A stretch of 64,000 nt of DNA from Pseudoalteromonas sp. T1lg75 (GCF_002964705.1 NZ_PQCD01000049.1:452323-516322), one strand, 5' to 3'; counted from the first letter of the stretch, positions 27,044 through 37,454 are shown. Notes: generated by a model from the sequence alone, not told the origin. Translations and numbers: made by a program.

Positions 27044-28395
27044 TGTTCGAATTTCTGTGGCACCTAGGCTCCTTTATTGTAGCTTTGGGCATCTTAGTTA
27101 CCGTGCATGAATACGGCCACTTTTGGGTGGCCCGCAAGGCAGGCGTCAAGGTGCTGCGTTTTTCCATTGGCTTTGGCAAACCCTTGTTGCGTTGGCACGA
27201 TAAACTCGGCACCGAGTACGTGGTAGCGATGATCCCCCTTGGCGGCTATGTAAAAATGCTTGACGAGCGCGTCGATAAGGTTGCCGAGCATGAGCGTCAC
27301 CTGTCTTTTAATGCCAAATCCGTGTATGCCCGTATTGCTATCGTCAGTGCCGGCCCCATCGCCAATTTTCTATTTGCCATTTTTGCCCTGAGTTTGATGT
27401 ATGTCATCGGCGTGCAATCCGTTAAGCCTATTATTGGCGATGTTACTGTACAAAGCCGTGTTGAGGCCGCCGGTTTAAAAGCAGGCGATCAGCTGCTGGA
27501 AGTCGGTAGCCAGCAAACCCAAGACTGGCAGGAAGTAACCTTGGCATTGATGCAGCATCTGGGTGATGACAGCGTCAATGTTAAAATACAAACGCCTTCG
27601 GGTACCCAGAGTATCAAGGTGGTGGATCTCGAAGGCTGGAGCTTACAGCAGCGCGACCAATCGCCATTGGCGTCTATTGGTATAGTGCCGTTTCGTCCCG
27701 ATGCGACCTTGACCCTGGCTATGGTGGCTCCCGATTCACCCGCACAGCGAGCCGGGTTACAAGAAGGGGATGTGCTGATCAGTGTCGAGGGTAAGCTGAT
27801 TAAGTCCTGGTCTGCCTTGGTACAGCAGATTGAGCGCTCCGCCGAGCAGCCACTGCAATTTCATGTAATGCGTGGCAAAACAGGCATGGATGTAACCGTG
27901 ACACCGGCCGACAAACCCACAGAAGATGGTTTTAGTCGCGGTTACCTTGGCGTGGTACCTGTGGTGGAGCCTTGGCCTGAAGATGCAATTGTGACCCGCA
28001 GTTACAATCCGGTCACGGCCATTGGCCTTGGCGTTGCCAAGACCTGGCAAATGATCAGTCTGAGCTTTGAAATGATTGCAAACCTGATCACCGGTCAGGT
28101 GTCGATTAAGAATATCAGTGGCCCCGTAGGCATTGCGGTTGGGGCAGGAACTAGCGTAAGCTACGGTTTCGTCGCGTTTTTAAGTTTTTTAGCACTGATC
28201 AGCGTGAGCCTTGGGGTATTTAATTTATTGCCTCTACCGGTACTCGACGGTGGCCACTTAATGTATTACATAATTGAACTTATTCGCAAAAAGCCAGTCT
28301 CTGAAAAGACACAAGAAATTGGTTTTCGCATCGGTGCAACGTTATTATTGGCGCTTACTGCGTTCGCGCTGTTAAACGATATTGCGCGATTGTAA
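27043..28395 (+). CDS. rseP: RseP site-2 intramembrane metalloprotease
   Basis: A 450-residue zinc protease that cleaves RseA to release sigma-E and clears signal-peptide remnants. HEYGH at residues 22-26 is the zinc motif. Two PDZ domains occupy about 105-310 (first: DVTVQSRVEAAGLKAGD; second: VAPDSPAQRAGLQEGD). The C-terminal membrane site is NLLPLPVLDGGHL. The start overlaps the dxr stop (TAATG). It precedes bamA, as in enterics. Confidence 0.96.
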   Translation: MFEFLWHLGSFIVALGILVTVHEYGHFWVARKAGVKVLRFSIGFGKPLLRWHDKLGTEYVVAMIPLGGYVKMLDERVDKVAEHERHLSFNAKSVYARIAIVSAGPIANFLFAIFALSLMYVIGVQSVKPIIGDVTVQSRVEAAGLKAGDQLLEVGSQQTQDWQEVTLALMQHLGDDSVNVKIQTPSGTQSIKVVDLEGWSLQQRDQSPLASIGIVPFRPDATLTLAMVAPDSPAQRAGLQEGDVLISVEGKLIKSWSALVQQIERSAEQPLQFHVMRGKTGMDVTVTPADKPTEDGFSRGYLGVVPVVEPWPEDAIVTRSYNPVTAIGLGVAKTWQMISLSFEMIANLITGQVSIKNISGPVGIAVGAGTSVSYGFVAFLSFLALISVSLGVFNLLPLPVLDGGHLMYYIIELIRKKPVSEKTQEIGFRIGATLLLALTAFALLNDIARL

Positions 28396-28598
28396 CCCGA
28401 GGTTACCGCCGGCTTGGCTATTTTATGGGTAAAAACCGAGCCGGATGGACAAAGAAACTGCTGTGTAAGCCAAACAGCAATGATAAGATGGTTGTATTAG
28501 ACGCAGCCGATGGCCCAAACCAAAACAGCCGTGCGCAAAACGAACTCTAACTAGTGCGTTTGGGTGAAGACACTGTAGTAAAGGACAAAGATAATAAA

Positions 28599-31070
28599 AT
28601 GGCTATAAAAAAACATTTGGCAGTAACGAGTTTATTAGGGGCCAGTTTCGCCGCCCTGGGCCAAGAATCCTTTATCGTAGAAGATTTAAAAGTTGAAGGT
28701 CTGCAACGAGTTGCTTTAGGCGCCGCGCTGACCCATATCCCGATTAACGTGGGTGACCAAATTGATACCTATACGGTGTCAAAAACCATTAAAGCCCTCT
28801 ATAAATCAGGCCATTTCGATGATATCGAAGTGTACCGCGATGGCGATAAAATTGTCTTTAAGGTTACCGAGCGACCCACCATCAGCTCCATTGAGTTTGA
28901 CGGCAACAAAGACATCAAAGACGAGCAGCTGACCGAAAGTCTTAACCAGCAAGATATCCGTACCGGTGAGCCACTCGATCGTACCGTGCTCGATAGCGTT
29001 GAAAAGGGGCTGATCGAATTCTTTCACAGTATCGGTAAATACAACGCCAAGATAGATATTGAAATCACCCGCCTGCCACGTAACCGGGTACGCCTTAAGC
29101 TTAACTTTGATGAGGGCGATGCCGCCTCTATTCGCCAAATTAACATCGTTGGTAACGAGCTCTTCCCGGACGATGAGTTGCTTAACCTGGTGGAGTCACA
29201 ACAGGACTTGCCTTGGTGGCGCTTTATGTCGTCGGACCGTTACCAAAAGCAAACCATTGAGGGCGATTTAGAAAAAATTCGCAGTTATTACCTCGACCGT
29301 GGTTATCTACGCTTTAATATCGACTCGACTCAGGTATCGGTTAGTCCCGAGCGTGAGTCCGTGTATGTGACCGCTAACATCACCGAAGGCGAGAAGTACA
29401 TGGTCAAGGGGTTTGACTTTATCGGTGACCTACTTGGTCGGGAAGAGCTGATCCGCAGCGTTCTCCCGCTTAAGGCTGGTGAGCTTTATAATGGCTCAGT
29501 GGTAACTTCGTCGGAAGAGTTTATTAAGAGTTACCTGGCGCGCTTTGGCTACGCCAATGCCGTGGTACGCACCATTCCGGAAATCGATGACGAAACCAAA
29601 GAAGTGCAATTAGTGTTGTCAGTTGACCCGGGCAAGCGCGTTTATGTACGTCGTATTGATATTTCTGGTAACCAAAGTACCGCCGATGAAGTTATTCGTC
29701 GTGAGATGACTCAGCTTGAAGGCGCTTGGTTGTCAAACCAAAACCTTGAGCGCTCAAAATTGCAGATTCAACGCTTGCCTTACATGGAAAATGTCGAATT
29801 TGAGGTGAACCCGGTGCCCGGTGTGGACGATGAAGTCGATGTGGGCTTTACCGTTAAAGAGCAGTCCGCCGGTAGCTTTACCGCCGGTTTGGCCTATGGT
29901 TCTTACTATGGTCTGCAGTTTAACATTGGCGTGAGTGAGTCAAACTTCCTCGGTTCCGGTAATCAGGTGGCATTTAATATCAACACCTCGCGTGGTTCTG
30001 AAAGCGTCAGCCTGTCTTATACCGACCCTTATTTCACCCCGGATGGAGTGTCGCAAGGCTCGAGTATTTTCTATCGTAACTATGATGCCAGCGAGTTCAG
30101 TCTGATCGACTATAAATCGAAGAGCTATGGTATTGGCACTAATATCGGCTTCCCGATAAACGCCGTAAACCGTTTGAACTTCGGTGTGCGTTGGATTGAA
30201 GAAGAATTATCTGATTTGGCCGAATACGAGCAAACGCGCGTGCTGCGTGAAACATTCCTGGATCCGGAAAATCCGGATGCTGGCTTTGATTTCACCAAGT
30301 ACGAGCTAACTGCAGGTTGGTCTCGTGTCACGGTTAACCGTGGTATGTTCCCAACAGCGGGTTCGCGTCAGTCGCTAAACCTGTCGGCGACCACACCAAA
30401 CTCGGATCTAACCTACTTTAAGATCAACTATGATTCGCGTTATTACTGGCCGGTGAGCGACGATCATCGTTGGGTGTTCTCGGCACGTGCAGCGCTGGGT
30501 TATGGTAATGGTTATGGCGAAACCAATGGCTATGATCAGGTTCTACCGGTGCAGGAATTCTTCCGTATTACCGAGCAAGAATTACGTGGCTTCGACCGTA
30601 ACACCATCTTGCCACAGGCGGTAATACGTTCTCCACAGAATATCCCGGGTACAACCTTGCCGGACGGTACACCGACAGGCAATATAGGCGGTGCCGAGGA
30701 ATTCGATACCTTACGACTTGCCGGCCGTATCGGTGGTAACGCCAAGGCGGTAGCGGGTGTAGAAATGATAGTTCCAACGCCGTTTTTAGATGAAGAGAAC
30801 AGCAGTTCTGTTCGTACCAGTTTCTTTGTCGATGCGGCCAACGTATGGGACACAGAGTTTAACGTTGACCGTTATCAAAACCTTCAGCCCGATGAGCGGG
30901 CGCGCTTGGATGATTATTCCGATCCAGCTCGTTTCAGGGTTTCAACTGGTCTTTCAATCCAGTGGATCTCGCCCATGGGGCCCATGCTAATTAGTTTTGC
31001 TTATCCGTTGCAAGAAGAAGAAGATGATAAGACCAAGACATTTAGCTTTAACATTAGTAACACTTTCTAA
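28599..31070 (+). CDS. bamA: Outer-membrane assembly factor BamA
   Basis: An 823-residue Omp85 protein inserting beta-barrel proteins. A signal peptide ends near ALGQ before ESFIVEDLKVEGLQRV. Five POTRA domains run to about residue 425. The barrel contains the FNIGVSESNFLGSG entry, the GYGNGYG segment and a VRIF-like LRGFDRN loop. It ends SFNISNTF with terminal Phe. I use ATG 28599 (MAIKKHLA) rather than an in-frame GTG 45 bases upstream. The 200-base gap after rseP holds a GC-rich hairpin (CCGGCT...AGCCGG, about 28409-28445) and probably the bamA promoter. Confidence 0.96.
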   Translation: MAIKKHLAVTSLLGASFAALGQESFIVEDLKVEGLQRVALGAALTHIPINVGDQIDTYTVSKTIKALYKSGHFDDIEVYRDGDKIVFKVTERPTISSIEFDGNKDIKDEQLTESLNQQDIRTGEPLDRTVLDSVEKGLIEFFHSIGKYNAKIDIEITRLPRNRVRLKLNFDEGDAASIRQINIVGNELFPDDELLNLVESQQDLPWWRFMSSDRYQKQTIEGDLEKIRSYYLDRGYLRFNIDSTQVSVSPERESVYVTANITEGEKYMVKGFDFIGDLLGREELIRSVLPLKAGELYNGSVVTSSEEFIKSYLARFGYANAVVRTIPEIDDETKEVQLVLSVDPGKRVYVRRIDISGNQSTADEVIRREMTQLEGAWLSNQNLERSKLQIQRLPYMENVEFEVNPVPGVDDEVDVGFTVKEQSAGSFTAGLAYGSYYGLQFNIGVSESNFLGSGNQVAFNINTSRGSESVSLSYTDPYFTPDGVSQGSSIFYRNYDASEFSLIDYKSKSYGIGTNIGFPINAVNRLNFGVRWIEEELSDLAEYEQTRVLRETFLDPENPDAGFDFTKYELTAGWSRVTVNRGMFPTAGSRQSLNLSATTPNSDLTYFKINYDSRYYWPVSDDHRWVFSARAALGYGNGYGETNGYDQVLPVQEFFRITEQELRGFDRNTILPQAVIRSPQNIPGTTLPDGTPTGNIGGAEEFDTLRLAGRIGGNAKAVAGVEMIVPTPFLDEENSSSVRTSFFVDAANVWDTEFNVDRYQNLQPDERARLDDYSDPARFRVSTGLSIQWISPMGPMLISFAYPLQEEEDDKTKTFSFNISNTF

Positions 31071-31080
31071 GGAGCTTTCT

Positions 31081-31599
31081 GTGAAAAAACTATTCAAAAA
31101 CACAGCACTAGTAGTATTAGCCGCGCTAACCATGGGTACTTCGGTACAGGCTTTGGCGCACAAGGTTGGCATCGTTGATATGCAAACTATCTACTCTCAG
31201 GTGCCGCAAACTATGGCCATCGAAAACACACTGAAAAGTGAGTTTTCCGAGCGTCGCCAAGAACTAGAAAAGCTTCAGGGCGACATCCGCTTTGAAATGG
31301 AAAAGTTCCAGCGTGAAGCACCAACCATGAGCGAAGATCAGAAAAAGGCGCTTGGCGATAAGATTAACGGCATGCAAAAGCAGCTTGCTGAAAAAGGTCG
31401 TCCGCTAGAGCAAGAAATCAAGCAACGTCAAAACCAAGAGCTGGCCAAGCTACAAAAAACCATCATTACCGCCATTGAAGAAATCGCCAAAGACGGTGAC
31501 TATGACGAAGTGAAGGTTAAAGACGGCACTATTTACTTCAACCCTAAAGAAGTAACTGATCTGTCAGAAAAAGTGGTTGAGCGCGTAAGTAAGAAGTAA
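31081..31599 (+). CDS. skp: Periplasmic chaperone Skp/OmpH
   Basis: A 172-residue periplasmic chaperone for unfolded outer-membrane proteins. A signal peptide (MKKLFKNTALVVLAALTMGT, cleavage near ALA) is followed by HKVGIVDMQTIYSQVPQ and a long charged coiled coil. The start is GTG at 31081 after AAGGAG. It lies 10 bases after bamA, and its stop overlaps the lpxD start. Confidence 0.93.
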   Translation: MKKLFKNTALVVLAALTMGTSVQALAHKVGIVDMQTIYSQVPQTMAIENTLKSEFSERRQELEKLQGDIRFEMEKFQREAPTMSEDQKKALGDKINGMQKQLAEKGRPLEQEIKQRQNQELAKLQKTIITAIEEIAKDGDYDEVKVKDGTIYFNPKEVTDLSEKVVERVSKK

Positions 31600-32624
31600 T
31601 GATGGCAAAAAGCTTAGCTGACATCGCCCAACATTTAGGTGCCGAACTTATCGGTGACGGCACCCTTGAAATCGTTGGCATCCAGACGCTTGAAAAAGCA
31701 ACTGCGGCGCATATTAGTTTTTTAGCAAATAAAAAATACCGCAGCCAACTGGCCGATACGCAGGCCGGTGCGGTGATCCTAAGTGCCGCCGACGCCGAGC
31801 ACTTTGCCGGTAATAAACTGGTTTGCCAAGACCCCTATGTGGCTTATGCCAAGTTGGCGCAGTTGCTAGACAGCACGCCGGCTTCGGCCGTGGGGATTCA
31901 CCCAAGCGCGGTGATTAGCCCTGATGCCAAGGTCAGTGCCAGTGCCAATATCGGTCCATTGGTGGTGATTGAAGCGGGGGCGGTGATTGGCGATCATGCG
32001 CAAATCGGCTCGCACTGTTTTATCGGTAAAGATGTGCAAATCGGTGCCCATACCAAGCTGTGGAATAATGTGACCGTGTACCACCAGGTGCAACTGGGTG
32101 AACACTGTTTGGTGCAGGCCAATACCGTGATAGGTGCAGACGGTTTTGGTTATGCCAATGAGCGTGGCCAATGGGTGAAGATCCCACAAATCGGCTCTGT
32201 TATAATTGGCAACCGCGTTGAGATTGGTGCCAGTACCACCATAGACCGTGGTGCTATCGACGATACCCTTATCCACGATAATGTGATCATCGATAATCAG
32301 TGTCAGATTGCCCACAATGTGGAAATTTGCGAAGGGACTGCCATTGCCGGTTGTACCGTGGTTGCGGGAAGTACCAAAATAGGTCGTTACTGCCAGATCG
32401 GCGGTCTTAGCGCCATCACAGGTCACGTGGAAATCTGCGACAAGGTGGTACTAACCGGTATGAATATGGTCACCAGCGGCATTAGCGAACCGGGTATTTA
32501 CTCCTCGGGCTTGCCGCACAGTAAGAATAAAGAGTGGCGTCGTACCATAGCGCACCTGCGCAATATTGGTGACATGAACAAGCGTATCAAGGCCATCGAG
32601 GCCGAGCTTAAGTCACAAGAATAA
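31599..32624 (+). CDS. lpxD: UDP-3-O-acylglucosamine N-acyltransferase
   Basis: A 341-residue enzyme, third step of lipid A synthesis. The N-terminal uridine-binding domain (SLADIAQHLGAELIGDGTLEI, ISFLANKKYRSQL) is followed by hexapeptide repeats (IGAHTKLWNNVTVYH, VIGADGFGYANERGQW, ASTTIDRGAIDDTLI, and IAHNVEI with the catalytic His). The start overlaps the skp stop; two adjacent ATG codons (31599, 31602) are possible. Confidence 0.97.
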   Translation: MMAKSLADIAQHLGAELIGDGTLEIVGIQTLEKATAAHISFLANKKYRSQLADTQAGAVILSAADAEHFAGNKLVCQDPYVAYAKLAQLLDSTPASAVGIHPSAVISPDAKVSASANIGPLVVIEAGAVIGDHAQIGSHCFIGKDVQIGAHTKLWNNVTVYHQVQLGEHCLVQANTVIGADGFGYANERGQWVKIPQIGSVIIGNRVEIGASTTIDRGAIDDTLIHDNVIIDNQCQIAHNVEICEGTAIAGCTVVAGSTKIGRYCQIGGLSAITGHVEICDKVVLTGMNMVTSGISEPGIYSSGLPHSKNKEWRRTIAHLRNIGDMNKRIKAIEAELKSQE

Positions 32625-32645
32625 CTTTGTTTTAAGGAAAAGAAG

Positions 32646-33098
32646 TTGGCTAATCAGTTAAATAGCTTAGATATTCAAGAGATACTGAGTTTACTACCGC
32701 ACCGTTACCCGATGCTGTTGGTGGATAAGGTGTTGGATTACACACCGGGTGAAAGCCTGCACGCAGTAAAAAACGTGACTATTAATGAGCCGATTTTTAC
32801 CGGGCACTTTCCTGACCAGCCAATTTTCCCAGGCGTGATGATCCTAGAGGCTATGGCCCAGGCAACCGGCCTATTGGGTTTTAAAACCACAGAAAATCGT
32901 GGTGAGAACGAGCTATACTTGTTTGCAGCCATCGACAATGCGCGCTTTAAACAGCCGGTATTACCTGGCGACACCATGCACTTGCATGTGAAGTTCCTAA
33001 AAGAGCGTCGCAATATGTGGAAATTCTACGGTGAAGCAGTTGTCGACGATAAAGTCGTATGCAGCGCCGAACTAATGTGTGCAAGAAGAGAGTTTTAA
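32646..33098 (+). CDS. fabZ: 3-hydroxyacyl-ACP dehydratase FabZ
   Basis: A 150-residue hot-dog-fold dehydratase of fatty-acid elongation; it shares the hydroxymyristoyl-ACP pool with LpxA. Motifs: [17 protein letters not shown] and [20 protein letters not shown] (catalytic His and Glu). The start is TTG at 32646, preceded by AAGGAAAAGAAG. Only this start gives the usual MANQ-type N-terminus. Confidence 0.96.
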   Translation: MANQLNSLDIQEILSLLPHRYPMLLVDKVLDYTPGESLHAVKNVTINEPIFTGHFPDQPIFPGVMILEAMAQATGLLGFKTTENRGENELYLFAAIDNARFKQPVLPGDTMHLHVKFLKERRNMWKFYGEAVVDDKVVCSAELMCARREF

Positions 33099-33100
33099 TC

Positions 33101-33871
33101 GTGATCCATCCGACCGCAATTATCGAACCCGGTGCAAAGCTTGCTGATGATGTTCAAGTTGGTCCCTATAGTTATATAGGCAATGACGTTGAAATCGGTG
33201 CAGGTACCATTATTGAATCTCATGTGGTAGTGAAAGGGCCGTCTAAAATCGGCAAAAACAACCACATTTTTCAATTCGCATCGGTAGGCGAGGCGTGCCA
33301 GGATAAAAAATACAAGGATGAACCGACGCAGCTTATCATTGGTGATAACAACATTATTCGCGAATGCGCCACCATTCACCGTGGCACCATTCAGGATCAG
33401 GGTATCACCAAGATTGGCAGTAATAACCTATTTATGGCCTATACCCATGTTGCGCATGACGCAGTGATTGGCGACAACGTTATTTTTGCGAATAACGCCA
33501 GTGTCGCGGGCCACGTGCACATCGGTGACTGGGTGATCCTGGCGGGTAACTCAGGCGTGCATCAGTTTTGTAAAGTGGGTGCTCATGCCTTTATCGGCAT
33601 GTACTCGGGTGTAAACCAGGATGTGCCACCTTATGTCACCACTATCGGCACTCCTGCGCGTCCCGTTGCTATCAACACCGAGGGCTTGAAGCGTCGCGGT
33701 TTTGAGTCTGATGAGATCATGGCTTTGCGTCGTGCCTATAAGACCTTGTTCCGTAAGGGTCTTAAGGCGGATGAGGCGCTGGCACAATTGCAAGAGGAAG
33801 TGGCTAACTTCCCGGCTATTCAGCCGATGATCGACTTGGTTACCAACTCTACGCGCGGCATTATTCGTTAA
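33101..33871 (+). CDS. lpxA: UDP-N-acetylglucosamine O-acyltransferase
   Basis: A 256-residue trimeric hexapeptide-repeat enzyme, first step of lipid A synthesis. Typical blocks: MIHPTAIIEPGAKLADDVQVGPYS, QFASVGEACQDKKY, IRECATIHRGT, AYTHVAHDAVIGDN (catalytic His), NSGVHQFCKVGAHAFIGMYSGV and a C-terminal helical domain (RRAYKTLFRKGL). The start is GTG at 33101, two bases after fabZ. Unlike the common order, lpxB does not follow directly; a terminator and the cyd cluster intervene. Confidence 0.97.
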   Translation: MIHPTAIIEPGAKLADDVQVGPYSYIGNDVEIGAGTIIESHVVVKGPSKIGKNNHIFQFASVGEACQDKKYKDEPTQLIIGDNNIIRECATIHRGTIQDQGITKIGSNNLFMAYTHVAHDAVIGDNVIFANNASVAGHVHIGDWVILAGNSGVHQFCKVGAHAFIGMYSGVNQDVPPYVTTIGTPARPVAINTEGLKRRGFESDEIMALRRAYKTLFRKGLKADEALAQLQEEVANFPAIQPMIDLVTNSTRGIIR

Positions 33872-33913
33872 ATCGAGCCGTTTAAAGAGTTGCTCACAGA
33901 GCAAAAATTGAAG

Positions 33914-33947
33914 AAAAAGCGCTAACCCGGTTGTTAGCGCTTTTTTT
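33914..33947. terminator. Bidirectional terminator between lpxA and cydC
   Basis: AGCGCTAAC and GTTAGCGCT pair around CCGGTT, flanked by A-run and T-run. It can end both the lpxA transcript and the convergent cydC transcript. Confidence 0.9.
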
Positions 33948-33972
33948 ATGCATGCACTTTTGATACGCAGAT

Positions 33973-35691
33973 TTAGTTAAGCAGGTGAGTAAGGGTGTGA
34001 TACTCGGGGTATTGACGCGTGAGCGCCTCGTGGCTGGCCATGGCCTTGATCCGGCCTTGCTCCATCCAGATCACCTTGTCCATTTGCCCAAGTAGCGCGG
34101 CTTCATGGGTGCTTACCACCAGTGTACGGCTTTCTGCGAGGGCTAACACGCCAGCAAACACCTTTCTTTGATTATCACCGTCTAGGCCGCGGGTGGGCTC
34201 ATCCAAGAGCAATACCTGTGGGTCGCGTAAAAATAGCTGGGCCAGGTGCAGACGTCTGGCTTCTCCAGCGGACAGCTGGCGTCCGGTGGCCCCCACTTGG
34301 GTGTCCAGGCGCTTAGTCATTTGCTTTACCGTGGCCGTTAGTTGCGCCTGTTCGAGAGCCGACCAGATTTCATCATCAGAGGCATCCTCCTTGGCGAGCA
34401 GCAGGTTTTCCCTAATGGTGGCGCTAAAGGTATGGCTATACTGATTGAGCACGCCCAGCTGCTGATTAAGCCAAGCGGGGTCGAGCGCATCTATCGGTAT
34501 ACCAAACGCCAGGGTTTTTCCCTGTTGCGCATGTAATTGCGCCGTTAGCAGGCCAAGCAGGGTAGACTTACCGGCGCCACTTCTGCCTACAATGGCCACC
34601 TTTTCACCTCGTTTTATGTCCAGGGATAAAGCATGAAATACGGGCTGCTGCGCCCGATAGGCAAAGTGAACCTGGTGTAAGGAAAAGACCGAGGAAGCCT
34701 GTTTTTCTCCCTGTAGGCCAGGTGTGGGAGTATGCTCCACCTCGGCCAGCAGGGCACGAATGCGCCCGGCGCTGGCCAGGGTAAGTTCCATTTTTAGCAT
34801 GGCATCGGGGAGCATCAGCACGGACTCAAACGCACCTAACACCAAGAGCACCAGCATGGCTAATTCGACGTTTGCCAACTGGCCGTTGTTGACCAGAGGG
34901 ATCAAAGTCAGCAGCGCCAACACCAGGGTCAACTGGCTTATAAACAGAGACAGACCTTGGTGGCCGGCAAACCAGCGGTGGGCTTTTTGTTGCTCTTCGG
35001 CCAGCGCTTGCTGCGCCGTATCGAGGCGCCGCCAATATTGCTCGGTGGCACCCGCAAGATACAGCTCTTTTAAGCCGCGCGTTCCTTCAACCAGACACTC
35101 GCTTAAATCGCTTTGCGCTTCCTGGGTGCACTTGCCCACTCCCTTTAGATTGCGACCGAGCCAGGCCGGTAGTAAGAAGCCTGTAGTTAGCAGGGCCGTT
35201 ACCGTCACCAGCATAAGCACCAGGCTGTAAACGCCCAGCGCCCAGGCTATCAGTGGCAAGGCCGTTACGGCCAGCAACAGCGGCACCAATACCCCGATAT
35301 AGAATTCATCGAGTTGCTCAACGTCTTCTTGCAGCTGTGACAAGCGGCGCCCAACACTGGCAAAGCACTGCTGCGGAACCTGGGTGAGGGCGGCGAAAAT
35401 GCGTACTCGCAGCGTTTTCAGAATTAAAAAGGTGGTGTTGTGATTCACCAGGCGTTGCGCATAGCCGCTGGCGGTACGAACGATGGCGAGAAAGCGAATA
35501 ATGCCCGCCGGGGTGAAGTAGTTCATGGTCACCCCATGTAAGCCAGCGGCGGCCATGGCCGCTAAAAACCAAGCGGACACGGCCAGCAGGGTGATGTTGG
35601 CGGCCAGGGCAAGAAATGCCAAGAGCATGCCTAAGAGCGCCCAACCAAGGTGCGGGCGAATGAGGGAAATAAGAAAGCACCAATTAGCCAT
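33973..35691 (-). CDS. cydC: CydC subunit of the thiol/heme ABC exporter
   Basis: A 572-residue ABC half-transporter. Six membrane helices fill the N-terminal half (LLGMLLAFLALAANITLLAVSAWFLA at the start). The ATP-binding domain has GRSGAGKSTLLGLL (Walker A), ATGRQLSAGEARR (a variant signature) and VLLLDEPTRGLD (Walker B). With CydD it exports glutathione/cysteine and is needed for cytochrome bd assembly. The start overlaps the cydD stop by 8 bases. Confidence 0.94.
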   Translation of the reverse strand: MANWCFLISLIRPHLGWALLGMLLAFLALAANITLLAVSAWFLAAMAAAGLHGVTMNYFTPAGIIRFLAIVRTASGYAQRLVNHNTTFLILKTLRVRIFAALTQVPQQCFASVGRRLSQLQEDVEQLDEFYIGVLVPLLLAVTALPLIAWALGVYSLVLMLVTVTALLTTGFLLPAWLGRNLKGVGKCTQEAQSDLSECLVEGTRGLKELYLAGATEQYWRRLDTAQQALAEEQQKAHRWFAGHQGLSLFISQLTLVLALLTLIPLVNNGQLANVELAMLVLLVLGAFESVLMLPDAMLKMELTLASAGRIRALLAEVEHTPTPGLQGEKQASSVFSLHQVHFAYRAQQPVFHALSLDIKRGEKVAIVGRSGAGKSTLLGLLTAQLHAQQGKTLAFGIPIDALDPAWLNQQLGVLNQYSHTFSATIRENLLLAKEDASDDEIWSALEQAQLTATVKQMTKRLDTQVGATGRQLSAGEARRLHLAQLFLRDPQVLLLDEPTRGLDGDNQRKVFAGVLALAESRTLVVSTHEAALLGQMDKVIWMEQGRIKAMASHEALTRQYPEYHTLTHLLN

Positions 35692-37450
35692 GGACGACCT
35701 CCGGAGCATGGATCATCTTTGCCAGGTGCGAGCCGGGTGTGCCGAACAAATCCTTGTAACTGCCTTGCTCAACGAGTTCGCCCTGTTGTAGCACCAAGAC
35801 TTTTTGGGCCCGAGTCAGGGTATTGAGGCGATGGGCAATGATCACCACCAGGGTGTGTGCGCTGAGGCGCTCAAGACAGGCTTGCACCTTTTGCTCGCTA
35901 TGCTTATCAAGCGCCGCCGTGGGTTCATCCAAAAAGAGGATGTCCGGTTGCCGTAACAGGGCCCTGGCCAAAGCCAGGCGTTGAATTTGCCCCCCGGATA
36001 GGCCATGGCCTAATTCGCCTAACTGGGTGTCATATTGGTGCGGAAGAGCCATGATAAAGGCGTCCAGGTCGAGCTCTTTGCACAGCGAGCGAATGGCTGC
36101 AAGGTCGATTGACGCGCTTCCCAGGGCGATATTCTCCGCCAGGGTGCCACTGAATAAGGTCGGCGTTTGCGCGACCCAGGCAATGCGCTTTTGATAGCTG
36201 GCGATATCGATATCCGTTAAAGGCATGCCATTGATGCGTATAGCCTTATTCGTTTGCGGATATAAGCCCATCAGGCAGTCCATTAAGGTAGATTTACCGG
36301 CGCCACTGTGACCCACCAGAGCTAAAATTCCATTTGCGTCGGTGTCAAAGCTGATATTTTTTAATACCGCATTGGTGCTTTCATCAAGGTGCAGGCTTAA
36401 GTTTTGCACCTGCAGCTTGGTGACCGAGGCTATGGTGTCTTTCTGTTGGTTAACCTGCTGCGCGGGCTCTTGCTGGGTCAAAATGGCCATCATGGAATCG
36501 GCACTGGCGAGGCCCTTGAGTTTGGCATGATAGTGCTGCCCCAGTTGACGCAGCGGCAAGTAGAACTCGGGAGCGAGCAAGAGCACCACAAAGCCGGTGG
36601 CAAAGTCCAAGGTGCCGAAATACAAACGAAAGCCGATGATCACAGCTACCAGGGCGATGCTGATGGTGGCTAAAAACTCCAATGCCAGGGTGGAGATAAA
36701 GGCGATGCGCAACACCGACAGCGTGGAGATACGAAATTGATCCGCCATCTGCTCAACGCGCTTAACCTGGCCCTGGGCGCTGTTAAAAAGTTTTAATTGA
36801 GTTAGGCCGCTTAAGCGGTCAAAAAAGAATTGCCCCAGGTATTGTAACCGTTGCCAATTACGCTCGTTTAGCGCTTGCGCCTTGTAACCAATGAGGATCA
36901 TAAAAAATGGGATCAGTGGTGCGGTGATAAGAAAAATAAGCCCGGATTGCCAGTCGATGGGAAATACCACGGCGATAATGGCAAAGGGGATAAGCCCGGC
37001 ATAGGCCACCGCCGGCAGGTATTTGGCGAAGTAGTCATGCAGGGCTTCCACTCCCTGATTGAAGGTGAGCACCCACTGCGCCGCAGGGCCGGTTTTTAAG
37101 CCGTTTCCTTGCTGTTTGACCAAGGCTTTCCACAGCGCTTCACGCATCGCCAGCTTGATATTGAGTGCACTGCGTTCAGCCACATAGCGACTGGCGCCCA
37201 TTAACAGCGCCCGTAGCAGGCTTAACCCAGCCAGCAAGTACAGGGCTGGTGCCTGCTGTGCTAAGTCTTGCCCGGCAAACATCACCTGATGGCACAACTG
37301 CGCCAGCACATAGCAACTGATGATCATCAACACGCCACTGCTAAAGCCCAAAAATATGCTTAGCAGCAAGGGGCGGTTATGGGGGCGGGTAAATTCCTTT
37401 AAAAAGGCGCGCAGCTGGAGTTGCTGCGCGCGATTTGGTTGGGGGTTCAT
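35684..37450 (-). CDS. cydD: CydD subunit of the thiol/heme ABC exporter
   Basis: A 588-residue ABC half-transporter. The N-terminal membrane domain includes VLMIISCYVLAQLCHQVMF and TGPAAQWVLTFNQGVEALHDYFAKYLP. The nucleotide-binding domain has LVGHSGAGKSTLMDCL, GHGLSGGQIQRLALARAL and ILFLDEPTAALD. I start at ATG 37450 (MNPQPNRAQQ), four bases after the cydX stop. Confidence 0.94.
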   Translation of the reverse strand: MNPQPNRAQQLQLRAFLKEFTRPHNRPLLLSIFLGFSSGVLMIISCYVLAQLCHQVMFAGQDLAQQAPALYLLAGLSLLRALLMGASRYVAERSALNIKLAMREALWKALVKQQGNGLKTGPAAQWVLTFNQGVEALHDYFAKYLPAVAYAGLIPFAIIAVVFPIDWQSGLIFLITAPLIPFFMILIGYKAQALNERNWQRLQYLGQFFFDRLSGLTQLKLFNSAQGQVKRVEQMADQFRISTLSVLRIAFISTLALEFLATISIALVAVIIGFRLYFGTLDFATGFVVLLLAPEFYLPLRQLGQHYHAKLKGLASADSMMAILTQQEPAQQVNQQKDTIASVTKLQVQNLSLHLDESTNAVLKNISFDTDANGILALVGHSGAGKSTLMDCLMGLYPQTNKAIRINGMPLTDIDIASYQKRIAWVAQTPTLFSGTLAENIALGSASIDLAAIRSLCKELDLDAFIMALPHQYDTQLGELGHGLSGGQIQRLALARALLRQPDILFLDEPTAALDKHSEQKVQACLERLSAHTLVVIIAHRLNTLTRAQKVLVLQQGELVEQGSYKDLFGTPGSHLAKMIHAPEVVHG

Positions 37451-37454
37451 GAGC